From positions 39,251 through 103,250 of the forward strand of contig URPH01000005.1 of NCBI GenBank assembly GCA_900549665.1: a DNA stretch of 64,000 bases, read 5' to 3'. This DNA is from an uncultured Lachnospiraceae bacterium (GTDB lineage Bacteria > Bacillota > Clostridia > Lachnospirales > Lachnospiraceae). The notes beneath the pieces are model-generated. The model was not told the origin of the DNA. It worked only from the letters and a program-made list of their open reading frames with translations, and made no database searches. Position numbers and translations under genes: made by a program. Shown here piece after piece: positions 1 to 6,509 of the stretch. Every line of letters starts with the position of its first letter. Position 1 is the first letter of the stretch.

Positions 1-335
1 AGCTCCTCTATGATTTCTGCTATCAGCTCAGATACTTTTTGTTTGTTTTCCGAAAGAGATGAGGTATCTTCCAACAGCTGCTGTATCTCATGCAGTCTGT
101 TTTTGGCATTGGAAAACCGCTCGATCAGATGAAGCTTTGTCTCATACCCCTGCATGATCCTGTCACATCTTTTTAACAGATCAAAGGCGCCCTGTCTGCT
201 GATACCATAACAATCGGCCACCTCAGATAATGACATGTCATTAAAAACCGCATCCTGATATACACTTTTCTGATGATCCGTTAAGAGCTCACCGTAAAAA
301 TCAAAAAGTAAATTTTGCTCTACGATTTTTTCCAT
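1..335 (-). CDS. ylxM: YlxM family DNA-binding protein, 3' end cut by window edge
   Basis: About 111 codons are present; the C-terminus lies outside the window. The protein starts MEKIVEQNLLFDFYGELL and contains the helix-turn-helix motif LSEVADCYGISRQGAFDLLK, which is typical of the small sigma-like YlxM/UPF0122 proteins normally encoded just before ffh (signal recognition particle GTPase). The start at 335 is preceded by AAAGGTG. Family knowledge places it with SRP genes, so ffh probably follows beyond position 1. The integrated element ends only about 55 bp upstream of the start, so any host promoter must lie in that short stretch or within the element's left end. Confidence 0.85.
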   Translation of the reverse strand, partial: MEKIVEQNLLFDFYGELLTDHQKSVYQDAVFNDMSLSEVADCYGISRQGAFDLLKRCDRIMQGYETKLHLIERFSNAKNRLHEIQQLLEDTSSLSENKQKVSELIAEIIEE

Positions 336-390
336 AGCATTCACCTTTTCTTTAACACCTATTGCATCATACACGAAAAAAAAGAAGGTG

Positions 391-411
391 TCAAGTCTTT
401 TTTCTTGTCAC
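391..411. other. Left attachment site (attL)
   Basis: TCAAGTCTTTTTTCTTGTCAC matches the right-end copy at 19 of 21 positions, with 12 consecutive identities. Together with the preceding GGTG it still forms an imperfect hairpin, GTGTCAAG/CTTGTCAC with one mismatch, followed on the minus strand by a T-rich run. A terminator-like structure is therefore kept in front of ylxM. Confidence 0.65.
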
Positions 412-520
412 ACATATGTTCGTGCGTTTGTATCTCGTTGCATCTGCTTTATTTTCAATACTTCCTTATAAAAACAACATTCATCTGATTGCATCTAATA
501 GTTATCACATTGACCGCTAG

Positions 521-550
521 TGTCACAAATTTTGTCACAAACTGTCACGA
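521..550. repeat. Left integrase arm-type repeats (3 x TGTCACRA)
   Basis: TGTCACAA occurs at 521-528 and 533-540, and TGTCACGA at 543-550, spaced 10-12 bp apart. Two related copies lie inside the right end (11702-11709 and 11713-11720). Short repeats inside both ends of an element with a tyrosine integrase are expected for arm-type binding sites. The rightmost copy overlaps the integrase stop region. Confidence 0.55.
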
Positions 551-1765
551 GATCCGAACCGCTTTTATAACTGCCTCTTGCTCCTTTTTCTTCTCTTCGC
601 TAAGTTCTGCGTATACATCAAGTGTTGTATTGATGCTTGCGTGTCCTAACATATGGCTGACCGCTTTCATATCTGCGCCGACAGAATAAGCAAGGCTTGT
701 GTAGCTATGGCGGCTCTGGTGTGGTTTCCATACTTCTATTTTTTCCTTTCCCATCTTCTCCGCCTCTTTATTGTACTGCTTTGTTATGCGCCCTATAAGC
801 TCCCTAAATGGTGGCTCACTCCAGACGTGACCGGCACTATTGAGAAATACAAATCCTGTTGTCTCTCCTATTTTATTCCCCGAATCATCCACACGCGGAA
901 GTGTGGGCGTTGTCCTTGCGCTTTGCATCTTCAAACGCATCAAAGCAAGTTTAACAGTATCATTCATTACAATAGTACGGATCGAGGTTTTACTTTTCGG
1001 GCTTCCTACTGCCAAAGTAAAGCCGTAGTCCTTTTCTCTGTATCGGTTTAATGATTTGTTTATATGAATCTCTCCGGCTTTGGTGTCTACATCCTCCCAT
1101 GTTAAGGCGGCAAGTTCTCCGATCCTCATACCGGTATTGAATAATACCAGAAACGCCGGGTAACTATATGAAAATCTGTCACTATTGCGCACATATTCCA
1201 AAAATATTTTTATGTGTTCCTCCGGCACCGGCTCCCTTTTCTCGCTTTCTGTCTGTGGTAACTGTATATTTTTAGCCGGATTTTTTACAATAATATCATC
1301 ATCAACAGCGCAATCGCAAACGATATTTAAACAGCTTTTGAGATTTGCAAGCGTAGAGTGCTTTTTTCCGTCCCTTACCATATCATTTATAATTTTCTGT
1401 ATGTCTGCTTTTGATACCTTTGTTATTGGTTTCTTGCCGATGGTCTCCCGTATATAGGTATTATAATAACTCTTGTAATTGGTGCATGTGGTGGCTTTTC
1501 TGCCGCTTTTAGCGTATAATTCTAACCAGTTGTCAAAATATTCGTTTAGAGTCGTTTTTGCGCTTTTACTGCTGATCCTGCGCCCTCTGTCTATCTGGTG
1601 TAGTAGTTCATTTTCCTTTTTTCTAAGCTCTATTAGATCATCATCTGTAATAGTTACCCTTTCGCCGTCTACCATCTTGCGAAACATATACCGGCGCCCC
1701 TTAGGGTCCCAATATTCCCCGGTCTTTAGTATGCGCCCTTTGTGGTCTTTTCTCTTCTCGCTCAT
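545..1765 (-). CDS. int: Tyrosine-type site-specific integrase of the element
   Basis: A 406-aa phage-type integrase. An N-terminal arm-binding part (roughly residues 1-60, with the GRRYMFRK stretch) precedes a core-binding SAM-like domain (about 65-160) and the catalytic domain. The active-site landmarks are visible: Arg in NTGMRIGELAAL, His-x-x-Arg in HQSRHSYTSL, and His...Tyr in MLGHASINTTLDVYAEL. It lies at the extreme left end of the element, transcribed toward the attachment site, as expected for an integration module. Its start codon overlaps the stop of the preceding 70-aa ORF by ATGA, so translation is probably coupled and the gene is the last of a compact minus-strand operon running from the S24-like gene. 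Confidence 0.95.
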   Translation of the reverse strand: MSEKRKDHKGRILKTGEYWDPKGRRYMFRKMVDGERVTITDDDLIELRKKENELLHQIDRGRRISSKSAKTTLNEYFDNWLELYAKSGRKATTCTNYKSYYNTYIRETIGKKPITKVSKADIQKIINDMVRDGKKHSTLANLKSCLNIVCDCAVDDDIIVKNPAKNIQLPQTESEKREPVPEEHIKIFLEYVRNSDRFSYSYPAFLVLFNTGMRIGELAALTWEDVDTKAGEIHINKSLNRYREKDYGFTLAVGSPKSKTSIRTIVMNDTVKLALMRLKMQSARTTPTLPRVDDSGNKIGETTGFVFLNSAGHVWSEPPFRELIGRITKQYNKEAEKMGKEKIEVWKPHQSRHSYTSLAYSVGADMKAVSHMLGHASINTTLDVYAELSEEKKKEQEAVIKAVRIS

Positions 1766-1974
1766 ACCCTAGTCCCCTCTCTGTCTAATATTTTGCCGCT
1801 AAGTGCGTCTATAACGTCCCCTGCGGCGTTTATTGTAATTATCATACATCCGCCCACACTATCCGTTATTTTCACGCTATCGGCTTTCTGTGGCTTTATT
1901 TCAACGTCTGTAAAGTGTTCGTCTGTCCATCGCATAATTTTATATTGTGCTATGGTCTGCGCTCCTTTTACCAT
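1762..1974 (-). CDS. Small protein of unknown function (70 aa), coupled to integrase
   Basis: The start at 1974 is chosen because GAAAGGCGG lies 9 nt upstream; a longer reading frame to 2118 exists but runs through the preceding gene. The protein starts MVKGAQTIAQYKIMRWTDEH and ends ILDREGTRV; its second half alternates hydrophobic and polar residues (SVGGCMIITINAAGDVIDAL) and is probably beta-rich. I do not recognise a family. The TGA overlaps the integrase ATG, so it is probably co-translated with the integrase and might act in integration or excision control; that role is inference from position only. Confidence 0.55.
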   Translation of the reverse strand: MVKGAQTIAQYKIMRWTDEHFTDVEIKPQKADSVKITDSVGGCMIITINAAGDVIDALSGKILDREGTRV

Positions 1975-2035
1975 ATGCAAAACCGCCTTTCTACAGAAAA
2001 AGGGCAACACGCCAAAAGACGCGCCGCCCCTTTCT

Positions 2036-2197
2036 TCAACTATGAGGCTTTTTGTCTGCCTCTGCTTTCTCATACCCTTGTTTATAAGCCTCTGCCACAA
2101 TCGCCGCCATGGTTGCATAACTTACAGCCTGATCTTTAATATATCCGCTGTTTCTTGCAATCCTGTAGGCCTCATGCATCCCTATTAGTTGGCTCAT
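2036..2197 (-). CDS. Small helical protein of unknown function (53 aa)
   Basis: The start at 2197 (MSQLIGMHEAYRIARNSG) has GGAGG 12 nt upstream and AAAGG 7 nt upstream. An alternative start at 2227 has no ribosome site. The sequence is rich in Ala, Tyr, Glu and Lys (AAIVAEAYKQGYEKAEADKK) and probably forms one or two helices. It overlaps the end of the 46-aa ORF in another frame. The operon-internal overlaps suggest a genuine small phage-type gene. No function can be assigned. It shares a general style (IARNSGYIKDQAVSYA) with the 93-aa protein at the other end of the element. Confidence 0.5.
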   Translation of the reverse strand: MSQLIGMHEAYRIARNSGYIKDQAVSYATMAAIVAEAYKQGYEKAEADKKPHS

Positions 2198-2312
2198 TGG
2201 TAGCCTTTGCCTCCTTAGGAAATTCATAATTGAAAAATTGCCGCTGTGGCTCTCGCTTTATAAAAAAGTCTCTGATTCTCTTTTTTCTTGGTGTAATTGT
2301 TAAAACTATCAT
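2172..2312 (-). CDS. Small basic protein of unknown function (46 aa)
   Basis: The start at 2312 is preceded by GGAGGGT 7 nt upstream. The product is strongly basic at the N-terminus (TPRKKRIRDFFIKREPQRQ) and acidic-polar toward the C-terminus, which is compatible with nucleic-acid binding, but no domain is recognisable. The start overlaps the stop of the 26-aa ORF by ATGA, and the C-terminus overlaps the start of the 53-aa ORF. The tight overlaps support a real operon member. Confidence 0.5.
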   Translation of the reverse strand: MIVLTITPRKKRIRDFFIKREPQRQFFNYEFPKEAKATNEPTNRDA

Positions 2313-2389
2313 AGTGTTACCCTCCGGTATCTATGTTTTTTTGTGTCCAGTCGAGCATTCATCGAATCTTTCCGGGTGGTGTTTTCCAT
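2309..2389 (-). CDS. Very small basic ORF (26 aa)
   Basis: It starts at 2389, four bases after the stop of the S24-like gene, and ends in an ATGA overlap with the 46-aa ORF. The composition is basic (MENTTRKDSMNARLDTKKHR). Only a weak purine-rich ribosome site, AGAGAA, precedes it, so expression would rely on coupling to the upstream gene. The overlap pattern is the main evidence; it may be no more than a coupling device. Confidence 0.35.
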   Translation of the reverse strand: MENTTRKDSMNARLDTKKHRYRRVTL

Positions 2390-2393
2390 GTGG

Positions 2394-2675
2394 CTAATAT
2401 TCTCTAATCTGTTTTATTACCTTTCCGCATATCTTCAACATTTCCAGTTCTTCCACCGGTACGAATTCCGCACGGTGCACCGGATTAGAAAATATCAACC
2501 ATTTACCGCAAGCGGTTGTTGTAAGTCTACAAAATTTTTGATTTCCCTTGTATTCAATTACATATATACCGCTTTCGCCGGTTCTCTCACCAGGATCAAT
2601 ACATATAGTATCACCCGGCATAATTTCCGGCTGCATTCCTGCGCAGTTTTCCGGATCTGTTACAATAGTAACCAT
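2394..2675 (-). CDS. S24/LexA-like domain protein without helix-turn-helix or catalytic dyad (93 aa)
   Basis: The start at 2675 is set by AAAAAGGAGG 9 nt upstream; an in-frame extension to 2750 (hydrophobic MNLTDIFILCC...) lacks such a site. The protein has the layout of the S24 (LexA/UmuD/CI) C-terminal domain: GMQPEIMPGDTICIDPG, then GIYVIEYKGNQKFCRL, a conserved FSNPVH corresponding to the family SNP motif, and a final ICGKVIKQIRE strand. In active members a Ser precedes Met-x-Pro and a Lys sits before the Arg-Leu. Here these positions read Gly and Cys, so self-cleavage is not expected. There is no DNA-binding domain. It heads the integrase operon and faces the ribbon-helix-helix gene across a divergent promoter region. 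Confidence 0.7.
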   Translation of the reverse strand: MVTIVTDPENCAGMQPEIMPGDTICIDPGERTGESGIYVIEYKGNQKFCRLTTTACGKWLIFSNPVHRAEFVPVEELEMLKICGKVIKQIREY

Positions 2676-2763
2676 TTTACACGCCTCCTTTTTCTGTTTC
2701 TTGACAAGGAAGCACACACAACATAAAATAAAAATGTCGGTGAGGTTCATCGTCAGCTTTCGG

Positions 2764-2814
2764 AACGGCTTCCCTTGGCTTGGTAGGTTGTGGGGGGCCG
2801 TTCTTTTGTTTTTT
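2764..2814 (+). terminator. Weak terminator-like hairpin between leader ORF and S24-like gene
   Basis: GAACGGC (2764-2770) can pair with GCCGTTC (2797-2803), followed on the plus strand by TTTTGTTTTTT. No plus-strand gene lies upstream, so in practice it may instead fold in the minus-strand leader ahead of the S24-like gene. Confidence 0.3.
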
Positions 2815-2875
2815 ACTCAAACAATTCTTTTAAATACTACTTTGCTCTTGCAAGTGTTGAATCATTGATGTACAT
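2813..2875 (-). CDS. Leader ORF with in-frame amber codon (12 aa, or 20 aa if read through)
   Basis: An ATG at 2875 follows a near-consensus AAAGGAG site and encodes MYINDSTLARAK, then TAG, then YLKELFE and TAA in the same frame. Composition and frame continue smoothly across the TAG, so this looks like a 20-codon ORF whose 13th codon has become amber, or a short leader peptide of 12 residues. It is the first ORF after the minus-strand promoter at 2922-2950, ahead of the S24-like gene. Confidence 0.35.
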
Positions 2876-2921
2876 TGTTCTATCTCCTTTCTTTCATTTA
2901 GGTAATATAACCCATACGAGT

Positions 2922-2950
2922 ATAATAGCACTGTTTTAAGCTTTTTGCAA
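2922..2950 (-). promoter_or_regulatory. Promoter of the S24-like/integrase operon
   Basis: Read on the minus strand: -35 TTGCAA (2950-2945), 17-bp spacer, -10 TATTAT (2927-2922). It is divergent from, and about 20 bp away from, the plus-strand promoter of the ribbon-helix-helix gene. That spacing allows one repressor to control both. Confidence 0.55.
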
Positions 2951-2968
2951 TATATTTAGTTATATAAC

Positions 2969-2997
2969 TTGAAATATTTTTTTCATGGTTATATAAT
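2969..2997 (+). promoter_or_regulatory. Promoter and likely operator of the ribbon-helix-helix gene
   Basis: -35 TTGAAA (2969-2974), 17-bp spacer, -10 TATAAT (2992-2997), close to the vegetative consensus. TTATATAA occurs at 2960-2967 and 2989-2996, and TTATATAG at 3001-3008. These repeats flank or overlap the promoter and are candidate binding sites for the adjacent repressor (autoregulation, inferred). Confidence 0.6.
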
Positions 2998-3026
2998 CTA
3001 TTATATAGATAAGCGGAGGTTGATAA

Positions 3027-3182
3027 ATGGCTATTGGCAAAGACAAGACGCAAGTCCTTTTGACCTTAACCAAAGAGGACAAGCAAAAACTCCAGACAAT
3101 AGCAAAGCGAGAGGGGCGAACTGTTACAAGTCTTATAAACTCCCTAATAAAAATATATTTGCTTGATAAGTCTGAGAGCTAA
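3027..3182 (+). CDS. Ribbon-helix-helix (Arc/CopG-type) repressor, 51 aa
   Basis: The ATG at 3027 has GGAGG 7 nt upstream. The protein has the classic ribbon-helix-helix layout: an N-terminal beta strand (KTQVLLTLTKEDKQKLQ), helix A with a turn (IAKREGRTVTSL) and helix B (INSLIKIYLLDKSES). Such proteins bind DNA as dimers through paired strands. It is the only large-frame plus-strand coding gene in the element, transcribed away from the integrase operon, with a consensus promoter and its own terminator. It is therefore probably the autoregulated switch repressor at the divergent region 2876-3026. The actual targets are inferred. Confidence 0.75.
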   Translation: MAIGKDKTQVLLTLTKEDKQKLQTIAKREGRTVTSLINSLIKIYLLDKSES

Positions 3183-3216
3183 CACCCGGCAGAATAACAA
3201 CCGGGTGTTTTCTTTT
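3181..3216 (+). terminator. Terminator of the ribbon-helix-helix gene
   Basis: A perfect 9-bp stem, AACACCCGG (3181-3189) with CCGGGTGTT (3201-3209), 11-nt loop, followed by TTCTTTT. The stem begins at the last two bases of the stop codon. Confidence 0.8.
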
Positions 3217-3333
3217 GTCCTCTGTAACGCTCTAATTTCGATTTTAAGGCTCTCTTTGTGTTTTATCGTGTATTTTAACGTCAAAAGCATTAAAATCGAA
3301 AATAGAACCATTTCACGCACTCACAACGATATA

Positions 3334-4251
3334 TTAGTATCTGTTCCCCACAGCGTTAAACGCTGTTCTTCCTGCTGATCCGTATTTAATTTGTGCATTG
3401 TCCTGCGCTTCCGCCCACATTATTTTTGTTTCTTCGTCAACGGTTGCTTTCCACACGGTACGCATTAAGCAATTTTTGACAGCTCCGCCCTGTCTCGCCG
3501 CTGCTTTTACTTTCTTTCTACTTTCTGCGTCGTTCACATCTAACACAATGCCGGACGATCTAAGCGTTCTACGTTCAAAGGAACGTAATACCGGGGCTGA
3601 AAAATCATCATCGGTCAAATAATCCGGGTTAATCTCTAACCGTTCGTGAAGCCTCTGGAAGTGGTCCCCAGATATAAGCGTCTCGCCGTTTACGTCACTC
3701 CTTGCGATATCCATAGGGGCGGCCTGATCGTCCTTGTATATCTGTATAAAGCTAAGTAAATAGCCCTCTTCGTCATCTAGAACGCTCAAATAATAGCTCG
3801 GGTCTGGTGTTTTAAACCGCTCTTTGAGAATTGCGGCGGCGTTGGTGTTGTCCCTTGTCAATCGTGACAATAATTTCATCGCCCAGTAATGACCGGCGCA
3901 CTTTTCAAGCAATACACCTATTTCAAACTCGGTAAAATCTCCGCCGGTTGCCTCTGCTGCGTTCTTGATTTCCTCGAAAGTGGTATCATGTGCGCCCTCT
4001 GACACTGAATTTTCAACCGTGGCACGTGCATTCGTAAAAGCGGACATGATCGAATCCCGCGCCGTATCTCTAACCATCTGCATAGCTGCCGCCGTTGCCG
4101 CTCTGACTTTGTTTTCCTGCTCGTTCTTGTGTTCTTCCGTGTAAATTGTCTGCGATCTTATTTCGGCGATCTGCTCCGCCTGTGCCTTTGCTGCCTGGTT
4201 GATTGCAATAATAAAATCTTTCGTTGTTTTCTCTAATGCTCTGCTTAACAT
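3334..4251 (-). CDS. Unrecognised element protein (305 aa) next to terminase small subunit
   Basis: The start at 4251 has GAGAGGT 7 nt upstream. The first 90 residues are strongly helical and rich in Ala, Gln and Glu (ALEKTTKDFIIAINQAAKAQ, then RAATAAAMQMVRDTARDSIM), suggesting a coiled coil. The rest is mixed, with an acidic middle (LDDEEGYLLSFIQIYKDD) and a basic segment near residue 245 (RKKVKAAARQ). No signal peptide or membrane span is visible. I do not recognise the family. It lies 18 nt downstream of the terminase-like gene, presumably in one transcript, so a role in packaging or capsid redirection, analogous to satellite morphogenesis genes, is possible but unproven. Confidence 0.6.
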   Translation of the reverse strand: MLSRALEKTTKDFIIAINQAAKAQAEQIAEIRSQTIYTEEHKNEQENKVRAATAAAMQMVRDTARDSIMSAFTNARATVENSVSEGAHDTTFEEIKNAAEATGGDFTEFEIGVLLEKCAGHYWAMKLLSRLTRDNTNAAAILKERFKTPDPSYYLSVLDDEEGYLLSFIQIYKDDQAAPMDIARSDVNGETLISGDHFQRLHERLEINPDYLTDDDFSAPVLRSFERRTLRSSGIVLDVNDAESRKKVKAAARQGGAVKNCLMRTVWKATVDEETKIMWAEAQDNAQIKYGSAGRTAFNAVGNRY

Positions 4252-4269
4252 ATTTTTTACCTCTCTTTT

Positions 4270-4827
4270 TTAAATGTTAATACCTGCGCCGGGGCTGGTT
4301 CTTTTCACATCCCCTAAAATATCCTCGTCGTCTGATTCTGTGTCACTTTCCACAAAATCCGGTAAAGATTTTATAATTTTTTCTTTATCAGGTAAGTCGT
4401 CCGTGCCCTTGCTACCCGGTATAATTTCCATAACTTCCCTATATCCGTAGTTGTTTTTCTGGTTCCATATGATGTACGGATATGGTGCAGCACCTGCGAA
4501 GCCTATCTCTGTTATAATTGCATTTATTGCCGCCTTTGCACGTGCGACAATTCTCCCCGCTTCGCTGTGTTCGTCCTGTTCCCATTGCCATAGAGTAGTA
4601 CGAGACACACCAACGAATACGCTTAATAATTCCACCGTTGGGCGGCGGTCGTTCTCTTCGCAGTATTTAAACATCAACCCGATACGCTCTTTTATTCCCT
4701 CCGGGTCGCACTTCTTGCATGGTGGCAGCTCCATAAGCTCATCGAACCGTTTTATATATTCCCCTATCTTGGGAATCTGTGACAGTTTCGCCGCCGGGTA
4801 GTTGCTGCTTGGGTTTCCTTTCGCCAT
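4270..4827 (-). CDS. terS: Terminase small subunit-like protein (185 aa)
   Basis: The start at 4827 has GGAGG 8 nt upstream. A helix-turn-helix is visible around residues 63-82 (TVELLSVFVGVSRTTLWQWE), preceded by a helical region (RFDELMELPPCKKCDPEGI). It is followed by PYPYIIWNQKNNYGY, resembling the core of small terminase subunits that recognise the packaging site. The C-terminal 50 residues are acidic (SDTESDDEDIL), a plausible oligomer or large-subunit contact region. In phage satellites a private small subunit redirects the helper's packaging machine to satellite DNA. The absence of any large-subunit gene in this element fits that model. The family assignment is by motif only. Confidence 0.65.
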   Translation of the reverse strand: MAKGNPSSNYPAAKLSQIPKIGEYIKRFDELMELPPCKKCDPEGIKERIGLMFKYCEENDRRPTVELLSVFVGVSRTTLWQWEQDEHSEAGRIVARAKAAINAIITEIGFAGAAPYPYIIWNQKNNYGYREVMEIIPGSKGTDDLPDKEKIIKSLPDFVESDTESDDEDILGDVKRTSPGAGINI

Positions 4828-4865
4828 CCTTTTCGCCTCCTCTCTGCCGTAGTGTTATTTTATCC

Positions 4866-4895
4866 GGGAACCTTAGCACCTCCGCCGTGGTTCCC
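4866..4895. other. Hairpin between 104-aa ORF and terS
   Basis: GGGAACC (4866-4872) pairs with GGTTCCC (4889-4895); the loop carries GGAGGTG on the minus strand. There is no T-tract, so it is more likely an RNA-processing or translational element than a terminator. Confidence 0.35.
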
Positions 4896-4906
4896 AGTTA
4901 AAACCG

Positions 4907-5221
4907 TTATTCCTTGTTTTCTTTTTTCAAAGCCTGCAGTTGTCCGTATTCATTTCTAAACAAAATAGAATTGTATGGGTTATCCTTGTTTTTCCATCTT
5001 CCGACGAGTATTTTTCCATCATCAAAATACTTTACAGATATAAACGAAACAAGATCGCACTCTAAAAATATAAACTCTGTACAATCATCCTCAGCAATTA
5101 CAGAGATAACACGGCTAAGAAAAACAAGGTCGTCTATTTCTTCTCTGCTTGCTGCTTTTCTGTATTTAATCTTCTGATCGGGGCCGGTCCATCCGGCTTT
5201 CCATTTCTGCATATTATTCAC
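4907..5221 (-). CDS. Hypothetical protein (104 aa)
   Basis: A GTG start at 5221 is preferred because AGAGG lies 10 nt upstream; an internal ATG at 5212 is the alternative. The protein alternates hydrophobic strands and charged loops (DDLVFLSRVISVIAEDD, then FIFLECDLVSFISVKYFDDG) and ends in a lysine/glutamate-rich tail. No family is recognised. It sits between the replication-initiator-like gene (17 nt upstream) and the terS-like gene, so it probably belongs to the same minus-strand transcript. Confidence 0.5.
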   Translation of the reverse strand: MNNMQKWKAGWTGPDQKIKYRKAASREEIDDLVFLSRVISVIAEDDCTEFIFLECDLVSFISVKYFDDGKILVGRWKNKDNPYNSILFRNEYGQLQALKKENKE

Positions 5222-5238
5222 TTTGTGCCATCCTCTCG

Positions 5239-6036
5239 TTAAATGCTATAAATCTGTGACCAACAGACGCTCTTTGTGTTTGTCGTGATGCAATAATCAA
5301 TCAATTTAACAACTTGGTTTGTACTTCGTTCATTAACACGCCCTGCGTAATCCTTTGAATGACTTTCTATAGCCTGTCCGACTTTATCAACAGCGTAATA
5401 GTTTTTAAATGCGTCCCCTCTGGTGTACTTGTACGTTATCCATCTGTTAAAGGCTTTTTTCAGTTCTTCCGGAAATCCTCGCTTTTCTGAAACATCATTA
5501 GCCGCAGACAATGCCTCTGTTTCTGTAAGTGTTGGAACGTCAGACTTCTTTATGTCTGACGATCCCACTAATTTATTAGTGGGATAATATATACTGTTTC
5601 TTTCATTCTTACTTTCTTGTTTAAAAACATTCTTGTTTGTCGTCACTTTTTGGCTTTTGGTCTGTCGGTTGTCTGTCGGTTGTCTGTCATTTTTTCCGTC
5701 ATTTTGTCCGTCACTTTTTTGGTACAATCCCCAATTAAGTATTGAAATAAGGGAGTTTTTATTGCTTGTTTGTCTGTCAATCTGTCCGTCATTCTGAAAG
5801 TCGGTTAGAACCCTCCTGACCTTGCTTTCGTTCAACTTTAGTTTGTCAGATATGGAGATACAACCCGTTATGAGCTGTCCCGGTTGTAATACAATCCTCT
5901 TACCCTTAAATATTGCCTGTTTCTCTGCGTGCGTAGCATTCAATAACAAGTATGCCCATACTGCGAAATGAGCGGAGTCTTTCATAACAATCGGATTGTC
6001 AAGCGTCTTTCTGTGTAACTTTATCCACCCTTCCAA
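5239..6036 (-). CDS. Replication initiator/replisome-organiser-like protein (265 aa)
   Basis: Translation probably begins at TTG 6036, four bases after GGAGG. Residues 1-110 resemble the winged-helix N-terminal domain of phage replisome organisers (GWIKLHRKTLDNPIVMKDSA, then LQPGQLITGCISISDKLKLN and KVRRVLTDFQNDGQIDRQ). A hydrophilic, Asn/Asp/Gln-rich linker follows (about 110-170). The C-terminal domain (about 185-265) includes FNRWITYKYTRGDAFKNYYA. DnaD-like organisers have a similar two-domain layout. The gene lies beside an excisionase-like gene and a perfect inverted repeat that could be the replication origin. The role is inferred from family resemblance and position. Confidence 0.55.
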   Translation of the reverse strand: MEGWIKLHRKTLDNPIVMKDSAHFAVWAYLLLNATHAEKQAIFKGKRIVLQPGQLITGCISISDKLKLNESKVRRVLTDFQNDGQIDRQTSNKNSLISILNWGLYQKSDGQNDGKNDRQPTDNRQTKSQKVTTNKNVFKQESKNERNSIYYPTNKLVGSSDIKKSDVPTLTETEALSAANDVSEKRGFPEELKKAFNRWITYKYTRGDAFKNYYAVDKVGQAIESHSKDYAGRVNERSTNQVVKLIDYCITTNTKSVCWSQIYSI

Positions 6037-6106
6037 GCGTCCTCCTTTCTAGTAATGAACTCTAACCGTTACATTTTACAATGTGTAACACTGAGTAATG
6101 CAACCG

Positions 6107-6304
6107 TTACAATTCATTAGCTTGATCGATATATGCCTCCGCCTTTTTTAGATTAACCTTTGTCAATCTTCCAACTTTGACTATCGCACCTGCTTCCTCC
6201 GCGATTCTTTGCGCTGTCTTTCTCCCGAGTCCTGTATATCCCTGAAACTCTGGCACTGTCACAAGCAGCGGTCTGTCTGGTTTAGTATACTGAGCCTTTC
6301 TCAT
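6107..6304 (-). CDS. Excisionase-like helix-turn-helix protein (65 aa)
   Basis: The ATG at 6304 follows GGAGG by 8 nt. The small protein (LLVTVPEFQGYTGLGRKTAQ, then RIAEEAGAIVKVGRLTKVNL, then KKAEAYIDQ) has the winged helix-turn-helix layout of Xis/MerR-like excisionases: a recognition helix, a turn with Val-Gly-Arg and a C-terminal helix. In integrative elements such proteins bend attachment-site DNA and favour excision. It lies far from the integrase and first in the transcript running through the replication-initiator and terS-like genes. Expression on induction would fit, but this is inference. Confidence 0.6.
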   Translation of the reverse strand: MRKAQYTKPDRPLLVTVPEFQGYTGLGRKTAQRIAEEAGAIVKVGRLTKVNLKKAEAYIDQANEL

Positions 6305-6456
6305 CCTCTCGCCTCCTTTCTTTTGAATGTCAGCAGATAAATACTATTTTTTACATCTCTTTTTATCTGTTATTTATCTGTCGGCATCACAATAACACGG
6401 CGTAAGAATAAAAGATATTGACTAAATAAACAAGGATTTTTCCCATAAAATCAGCA

Positions 6457-6509
6457 TTGTTTAGTCCGTTAAACATTGCGGTTCGTTCTTTGTATAGCGG
6501 ACTAAACAA
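6457..6509. repeat. Perfect 12-bp inverted repeat, candidate origin or operator
   Basis: TTGTTTAGTCCG (6457-6468) and CGGACTAAACAA (6498-6509) are exact reverse complements separated by 29 bp. A related half-site, GACTAAATAAACAA, lies at about 6420-6433, and TTTATCTGT is repeated nearby at about 6361-6380. The gene-free stretch 6305-6595 separates the excisionase/replication transcript from the end of the tape measure gene. No T-tract follows the repeat, so it is not a clear terminator. Confidence 0.5.

Noticed and set aside
653..1051. 132-aa plus-strand frame across the integrase gene
   Set aside because: It lies fully inside the integrase gene on the opposite strand, has no ribosome site and has Cys/Phe/Arg-rich shadow composition.
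2548..2868. 106-aa plus-strand frame opposite the S24-like gene
   Set aside because: It overlaps the S24-like gene and its leader, has no ribosome site, and codon composition is shadow-like.
6457..6509. Inverted repeat as terminator of the tape measure gene
   Set aside because: The loop is 29 nt, no T-tract follows, and it lies about 90 bp past the stop codon; origin or operator is more likely.
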